Shown piece by piece: positions 22,406 to 26,590 of a DNA stretch of 26,590 nucleotides; positions within the stretch are counted from its first letter, which is position 1; the number at the start of each line of letters is the position of its first letter. The notes beneath the pieces were generated by a model. The model was not told the origin of the DNA. It saw only the letters and a program-made list of their open reading frames with translations, and searched no databases. The position numbers and the translations under genes were made by a program. The DNA is from Paracoccaceae bacterium. Its GTDB lineage: Bacteria; Pseudomonadota; Alphaproteobacteria; Rhodobacterales; Rhodobacteraceae. The stretch lies in NCBI GenBank assembly GCA_009920815.1, contig RFZH01000008.1, forward strand, positions 1 through 26,590, read 5' to 3'.

Positions 22406-23983
22406 ATGAAGCACGTAGTTACGAATTTCCTAAAAGCAACCGCTATAACGTCAATCTTGGCGACCGGCGCTGTTGCCCAAGAAACACCGAAAATGGGCGG
22501 CACATTGGTCACTGTAATGGGCAGCACACCGCGCGTACTGAACCCTGCCGTACAATCCGGTATCGTGACCGGCCTAGTCGGTGCCCAATTATTCGCAGCA
22601 CCTTTACGCTATGACGAAGGCTGGAATCCACAGCCTTATTTGGCAAAAAGCTGGGAGGTCAGTGACGATGGATTAAAAGTCACACTGCACCTGCAAGAAA
22701 ATGCAACATTCCATGATGGTGAACCCATCAAATCTTCTGATGTAGCCTTTTCGGTCAAAATCATCCAAGAATTCCATCCATTCAAATCAATGTTTTCCCC
22801 CGTTACGTCTGTTGACACACCAGATGAACACACCGCCGTTTTAAACCTTGCCCATCCGCATCCTGCGTTGATGTTGGCGATGTCGGGTCAGTTGATGTCA
22901 ATTATTCCTGAACATATCTATGGTGATGGACAAGATCCCAAAAACCATCCACGCAACAACGAAAACGTTGTTGGTTCTGGCCCGTTCAAGTTGGTTGAAT
23001 TTGTCCCAGGCGAACATGTCATTATGGAACGCTATGACGGGTTTTGGGAACAAGGCCTGCCCTACCTAGACAAAATCGTAGCGCGTATCATTCCCGACAG
23101 CGCAGCGCGGGCCATCGCCCTTGAAAATGGGGAAATTCACCTGTCGACCTTTGAAAACCAGCCAACAATTGTAAATCGCATGTCCGCAGCCAAGGGCATG
23201 AATGTGTCAAACGATGGCTATGGGGGCATTGGTCCGATCGACTGGTTGGCAATGAACGTGACGCGCGGTCCATTGCAAGACGTACGCGTGCGCCAAGCGA
23301 TTGCATATGCGATTGATAAGAACTTTATCCTTAAGGCCGTCATGCGTGGAACCGCCAAGGATGCATTGACAGGGGTTCACCCAGATAGCCCTTTGTATAA
23401 CGGCGACGTAAATGCCTATGCGCTAGACGTAGACAAAGCGAATGCGCTGTTGGATGAGGCAGGTTATGGCATGAACGGTGGCAAACGATTTGATATCACT
23501 CTCGAATTGGTTCCGTTCCCTGGATACAAGCCTCAGACCGAGTACATCAAACAAGCGCTCTCGAAAGTCGGGATCAACGTGACAATTAACGCGACACCTG
23601 ACTTCCCCAGCTGGGCGAAAAAGATGGGAACCATGGATTTCGACATGTCCTTGGATAGCGTCTATAACTGGGGCGATCCTGTTATCGGCGTCAATCGCAC
23701 ATACATGTCATCGAATATCGCAAAAGGCGTTTGGTCAAACACCCAAGGTTATTCGAATGCGCGTGTTGACGAATTATTGGCACAAGCCGCAGAGGAAAAT
23801 GACCAAGCGAAGCGTAAAGCGCTGTACGCCGAATTCCAACAGATCGTAAACGAAGAGGTCCCGATCTATTACCTGAACGCGGTTCCGATGCATACCTTCT
23901 ATTCTGATAAGATTGGCAATCCGCCGATCACCGGCATCTGGTCAACATCCTCGCCGATGGATCGCGTCTGGTTGAAAGATTAA
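22406..23983 (+). CDS. Family 5 ABC importer substrate-binding protein (peptide/nickel type)
   Basis: A 525-residue periplasmic binding protein (SBP_bac_5). The signal peptide is MKHVVTNFLKATAITSILATGAVAQ. The mature domain begins MGGTLVTVMGSTPRVLNP. Family marks are YLAKSWEVSDDGLKVTLHL, ATFHDGEPIKSSDVAFSVK, VGSGPFKLVEFVPGEHVIM and DVRVRQAIAYAIDKNFI. The ATG at 22406 has GGGAGG nine bases upstream. An in-frame ATG at 22367 would place a charged stretch before the signal peptide and is rejected. It heads the operon with two permeases and an ATPase. The ligand could be a peptide or another small solute; family 5 specificity is broad. A strong hairpin follows the gene. Confidence 0.94.
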   Translation: MKHVVTNFLKATAITSILATGAVAQETPKMGGTLVTVMGSTPRVLNPAVQSGIVTGLVGAQLFAAPLRYDEGWNPQPYLAKSWEVSDDGLKVTLHLQENATFHDGEPIKSSDVAFSVKIIQEFHPFKSMFSPVTSVDTPDEHTAVLNLAHPHPALMLAMSGQLMSIIPEHIYGDGQDPKNHPRNNENVVGSGPFKLVEFVPGEHVIMERYDGFWEQGLPYLDKIVARIIPDSAARAIALENGEIHLSTFENQPTIVNRMSAAKGMNVSNDGYGGIGPIDWLAMNVTRGPLQDVRVRQAIAYAIDKNFILKAVMRGTAKDALTGVHPDSPLYNGDVNAYALDVDKANALLDEAGYGMNGGKRFDITLELVPFPGYKPQTEYIKQALSKVGINVTINATPDFPSWAKKMGTMDFDMSLDSVYNWGDPVIGVNRTYMSSNIAKGVWSNTQGYSNARVDELLAQAAEENDQAKRKALYAEFQQIVNEEVPIYYLNAVPMHTFYSDKIGNPPITGIWSTSSPMDRVWLKD

Positions 23984-23995
23984 CGCCAAAAAATC

Positions 23996-24022
23996 GGTGA
24001 CCCGCAATCACGGCGGGTCACC
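23996..24022 (+). terminator. Strong hairpin after the family 5 binding protein
   Basis: GGTGACCCGC and GCGGGTCACC form a perfect 10-bp stem with a 7-base loop, 12 bases after the stop, followed by a loose T-rich stretch (TTTGTAACCTCTTT). It is 33 bases before the first permease, so it probably attenuates read-through or stabilises the binding-protein message. Confidence 0.68.
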
Positions 24023-24055
24023 TTTGTAACCTCTTTACGACTAGGGATTTAAGCG

Positions 24056-25030
24056 TTGGATTTTCTAAGCGGTGTCGCAACACGCATATTTTACGCGATC
24101 ATCTTGCTCTTGGCTGTGTTGGTACTGAACTTTACGCTCATTCATTTGGCGCCGGGGGATGTGGTCGACACCATTGCACAATCGATGGGCGGCGCAGATG
24201 CAGAAGTCTTGGCGAAAATCCGCGCCGAATACGGATTGGACCAACCCTTTATCTATCAACTAAGCACATATATCGGGCGCGTGTTGAGTTTTGATTTGGG
24301 TTTTTCATTTTATTACAACATGCCAGTCACCGAGCTGATACTACAGCGCATCCCGGCAACGCTTTTATTGGTCATCACAGCACAACTGCTTGCGATGTTT
24401 GTTGGTGTGATCCTTGGTGTGATTTCAGCGCGTCGACCTAATGGTGTTCTTTCCAACTTTGTGACATTTTTCGCCTTATTCGGCTATTCCGCGCCCGTCT
24501 TCTGGACGGGTATTCTTTTGCTGATTACATTTTCGTTAAACATTCAATGGTTTCCAGTCGCAGGCATGCGTGATGTTACCGTCGAAGGCGGCGCATGGGT
24601 CCATTTTGTTGATGTGCTTCGGCATCTTGTCCTGCCCGTGATCTCTTTGGCATCGATTTTTTTGGCGCTCTATTCCCGCTTAGCGCGTGCGACGATGCTT
24701 GAAACTTTGGGCAGCGACTATGTTCGCACAGCAAAAGCAAAAGGCCTGCCTGATCATCAGGTTGTCTACAAACATGCCCTAAAAAATGCGCTGTCACCGG
24801 TCATCACCTTGGCCGGTTTACAATTTTCAGCCGTGGTTTCAGGTGCGGTTTTGGTCGAAACAGTATTTTCATGGCCCGGGCTTGGGACGCTTGCTTTTCA
24901 ATCAATTCTCGCCCGCGACACGCCAACGATTTTGGGCATTCTTTTCTTTTCCGCATTGGTCGTAATTGTTGGCAACCTTGTAACCGATTTTGTATTGCGG
25001 ATGGTCGACCCAAGAATGAGAGCACGGTAA
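24056..25030 (+). CDS. DppB/OppB-type ABC importer permease
   Basis: A 324-residue inner-membrane permease. The first helix (about residues 9–30) is followed by the DppB-type motif HLAPGDVVDTIAQSMGGADA and IRAEYGLDQPFIYQLSTYIG, the periplasmic region. Further helices lie at about 99–122, 137–160, 188–208, 245–275 and 290–315. The EAA coupling loop is DYVRTAKAKGLPDHQVVYKH and ALKNALSPV (about 221–249). The start is a TTG with AGGG nine bases upstream; no nearby ATG gives the full first helix. The stop overlaps the next ATG (TAATG). Confidence 0.93.
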   Translation: MDFLSGVATRIFYAIILLLAVLVLNFTLIHLAPGDVVDTIAQSMGGADAEVLAKIRAEYGLDQPFIYQLSTYIGRVLSFDLGFSFYYNMPVTELILQRIPATLLLVITAQLLAMFVGVILGVISARRPNGVLSNFVTFFALFGYSAPVFWTGILLLITFSLNIQWFPVAGMRDVTVEGGAWVHFVDVLRHLVLPVISLASIFLALYSRLARATMLETLGSDYVRTAKAKGLPDHQVVYKHALKNALSPVITLAGLQFSAVVSGAVLVETVFSWPGLGTLAFQSILARDTPTILGILFFSALVVIVGNLVTDFVLRMVDPRMRAR

Positions 25031-25905
25031 TGAGCACGGATCCTAACCAAACGACAGTTCGCGCAAGATCGCCGCTGGCCGAAGCATGGGGTATGTTTTT
25101 GCAAAACTACACCGCCGTTGCTGCGCTATTTGTTTTGGTCATAATAATACTCGGCGCAATATTTGGCCCATATCTTTATCCGACCGATCCATTTGAAATG
25201 GTTTGGTCACCGTTTTCGCCCCCGGGTGTGGACGGGTTCATCTTGGGGACTGATTACCTAGGGCGTGATCTGTTTGCCCAAATCGTACATGGCGCACGGG
25301 TTACGTTGGTGATTGGCTTGTCTGCAGCTGTCGTAACAGTGCTGATCGGTGTTACCGTGGGCGCATTGGCTGGATTCTATCGTGGCCTCGTCGAAGAAAT
25401 TTTGATGCGCATCACCGAATTTTTCCAAGTTCTGCCAACTTTGTTATTTTCCATGGTAATTGTTGCGCTGTTTGGTGCGAGCCTGCCGATGATCACGCTT
25501 GCGATTGGTATGGTCAGCTGGACGGCAGTCGCACGGATCACGCGGACGGAATTTTTGCGGATACGAGAGCTAGAGTACGTCATGGCCAGTAAAGCATCTG
25601 GCACGTCGAATACAAAGCTTATGTTTCATGTCATCCTACCCAATGCCCTGCCGCCCATTATCGTACAATCAGCGCTCATGGTTGGTTCTGCAATCCTGTT
25701 CGAAGCGGGGCTTTCGTTTTTGGGCCTAACAGATCCAAATGTAATCAGCTGGGGGCAAATTATCGGGTCAAACCGTCAGTACATTTTAGAAAGCAGCTTT
25801 ACCGTGACAATTCCCGGTTTGGCGATTTTTCTGTCTGTCCTTGTTATCAGCCTTGTGGGCGATGGCCTTAACGATGCACTCAATCCAAAATTAAGGCAGC
25901 GCTGA
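25030..25905 (+). CDS. DppC/OppC-type ABC importer permease
   Basis: A 291-residue inner-membrane permease, partner of the DppB-type subunit. The N-terminal cytoplasmic stretch (RSPLAEAWGMFLQN) precedes the first helix (about 30–52, AALFVLVIIILGAIFGPYLY). The DppC signature FILGTDYLGRDLFAQIVHGA follows. The EAA loop is YVMASKASGTSNTKLMFHVI and LPNALPPIIV (about 183–212). The last part, FEAGLSFLGLTDPNVISWGQ, is also typical. A longer in-frame extension upstream overlaps the DppB-type gene and is a shadow. Both ends overlap neighbours by one base (TAATG upstream, TGATG downstream), indicating tight coupling. Confidence 0.94.
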   Translation: MSTDPNQTTVRARSPLAEAWGMFLQNYTAVAALFVLVIIILGAIFGPYLYPTDPFEMVWSPFSPPGVDGFILGTDYLGRDLFAQIVHGARVTLVIGLSAAVVTVLIGVTVGALAGFYRGLVEEILMRITEFFQVLPTLLFSMVIVALFGASLPMITLAIGMVSWTAVARITRTEFLRIRELEYVMASKASGTSNTKLMFHVILPNALPPIIVQSALMVGSAILFEAGLSFLGLTDPNVISWGQIIGSNRQYILESSFTVTIPGLAIFLSVLVISLVGDGLNDALNPKLRQR

Positions 25906-26590
25906 TGACCCCCTTATTACAAGTTGAAAATCTAAGGATTGAATTAAAAACTCGTGCGGGTGTAGCGCCTGTGATTGATGACCTGAGCTTTACGTTACAA
26001 CATGATGAAAGCATTTCGTTTGTTGGGGAATCCGGCTGTGGAAAATCCATGACCGCCCTTGCCATCATGGGCCTATTGCCCGATCGAATTGGTCGCATTG
26101 CCGCGGGCAAAATCATCTTTGACGGGGAAGATTTAACCAAAGCGTCTGAGGCGCGGTTACGTGAAATCCGTGGCAATGATATTTCCATGATTTTTCAAGA
26201 ACCCATGACATCATTAAACCCTGTATTTACCGTCGGCGAACAAATAGCAGAGGTTTTACGCCATCACCAAAAACTTAGCAAAACAGCGGCCCATGCCACA
26301 GCGATCGAATTATTGGATGCTGTGCGGATCCCGAATCCCAAAGCTCGGATTGATGATTATCCGTTTCAAATGTCGGGCGGGCAACGACAACGTGTCATGA
26401 TCGCGATTGCCTTGGCCTGCCGCCCAAAAATATTGATCGCGGATGAACCGACAACGGCTTTGGACGTCACCGTTCAGGCGCAGATTTTTGATTTGTTGCG
26501 GGATTTGCGGCGCCAAACCGGTACGTCAATCATTATGATCACACATGACATGGGCGCAGTCGCCGAAATGGCAGAACGCATGATCGTAAT
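25905..26590 (+). CDS. DppD/OppD-type ABC importer ATPase, cut by window edge
   Basis: The first 228 residues of an oligopeptide-type importer ATPase, normally about 320 long or twice that when fused to DppF. Walker A is FVGESGCGKSMT (about residues 38–49). The Q-loop is MIFQEPMTSLNPVF (about 95–108). The ABC signature is MSGGQRQRV (about 156–164). Walker B is ILIADEPTTALDVT (about 175–188), and the switch His is in MITHDMG (about 210). The start overlaps the DppC-type stop (TGATG). The C-terminal OppD extension is beyond the window. All ATPase motifs seen are intact. Confidence 0.95.
   Translation, partial: MTPLLQVENLRIELKTRAGVAPVIDDLSFTLQHDESISFVGESGCGKSMTALAIMGLLPDRIGRIAAGKIIFDGEDLTKASEARLREIRGNDISMIFQEPMTSLNPVFTVGEQIAEVLRHHQKLSKTAAHATAIELLDAVRIPNPKARIDDYPFQMSGGQRQRVMIAIALACRPKILIADEPTTALDVTVQAQIFDLLRDLRRQTGTSIIMITHDMGAVAEMAERMIV

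Noticed and set aside
24871..25029. An N-terminal extension of the DppC-type permease
   Set aside because: It overlaps the DppB-type gene in another frame and precedes a properly placed ATG that overlaps that gene's stop codon.
1..26590. tRNA or rRNA genes, CRISPR arrays, insertion sequences, phage genes
   Set aside because: No cloverleaf-like, regularly spaced repeat, transposase, integrase or terminal inverted repeat signal was noticed when reading the gaps and reading frames.

Overview
The window looks like chromosome of a marine alphaproteobacterium of the Rhodobacterales (Roseobacter group). This is inferred from the purA–DUF2842 pair, a DUF6524-like gene beside secG and pyrG, a PhaR regulator, a Hint-domain protein, a choline sulfatase, and two complete or near-complete amine/peptide ABC uptake systems. 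No tRNA, rRNA, insertion sequence, phage gene or CRISPR array was seen.

Layout. (1) 1–3661, housekeeping: minus-strand betC (choline sulfatase, cut by the window edge), DUF2842 and purA; plus-strand DUF6524-like gene and secG. (2) 3687–6126: pyrG behind a possibly structured leader, then an rlmJ pseudogene with an internal deletion that removed its catalytic motif. (3) 6129–7596: a tightly overlapped operon of DUF1330, a TerB-like protein and a PhnD-like binding protein without a signal peptide. (4) 7704–16844: a plus-strand cluster with an amino-acid/opine-type ABC importer (ATPase, binding protein, two permeases), a DAO-family FAD oxidoreductase between binding protein and permeases, then two glutamine-synthetase-like enzymes flanking a class I glutamine amidotransferase, and a PuuB-like FAD oxidase. 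(5) 16845–18728: phaR on the minus strand, a 348-base AT-rich gap, and a laminin-B-like/Hint protein. (6) 18776–26590: a COG0523 (CobW-type) GTPase overlapping an amidohydrolase that lacks its usual N-terminus, both minus strand; a divergent LysR regulator; and a family-5 (Dpp/Opp-type) ABC importer whose ATPase runs off the window.

How the genes may work together. Region 4 reads as one catabolic module: import a nitrogen compound (amine, polyamine, opine or modified amino acid), gamma-glutamylate it, oxidise it, and release glutamate. This parallels the Puu putrescine pathway, but it lacks the PuuC aldehyde dehydrogenase, carries two synthetases, and adds a second flavoenzyme. The core TTTGATCAAA occurs just upstream of both the importer and the first synthetase gene, the latter inside a perfect 20-bp palindrome. 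This suggests one regulator for both halves. Region 6 may be a second uptake-and-hydrolysis module in which the GTPase delivers metal to the amidohydrolase. In both modules a strong hairpin follows the binding-protein gene and probably sets its expression above that of the downstream genes.
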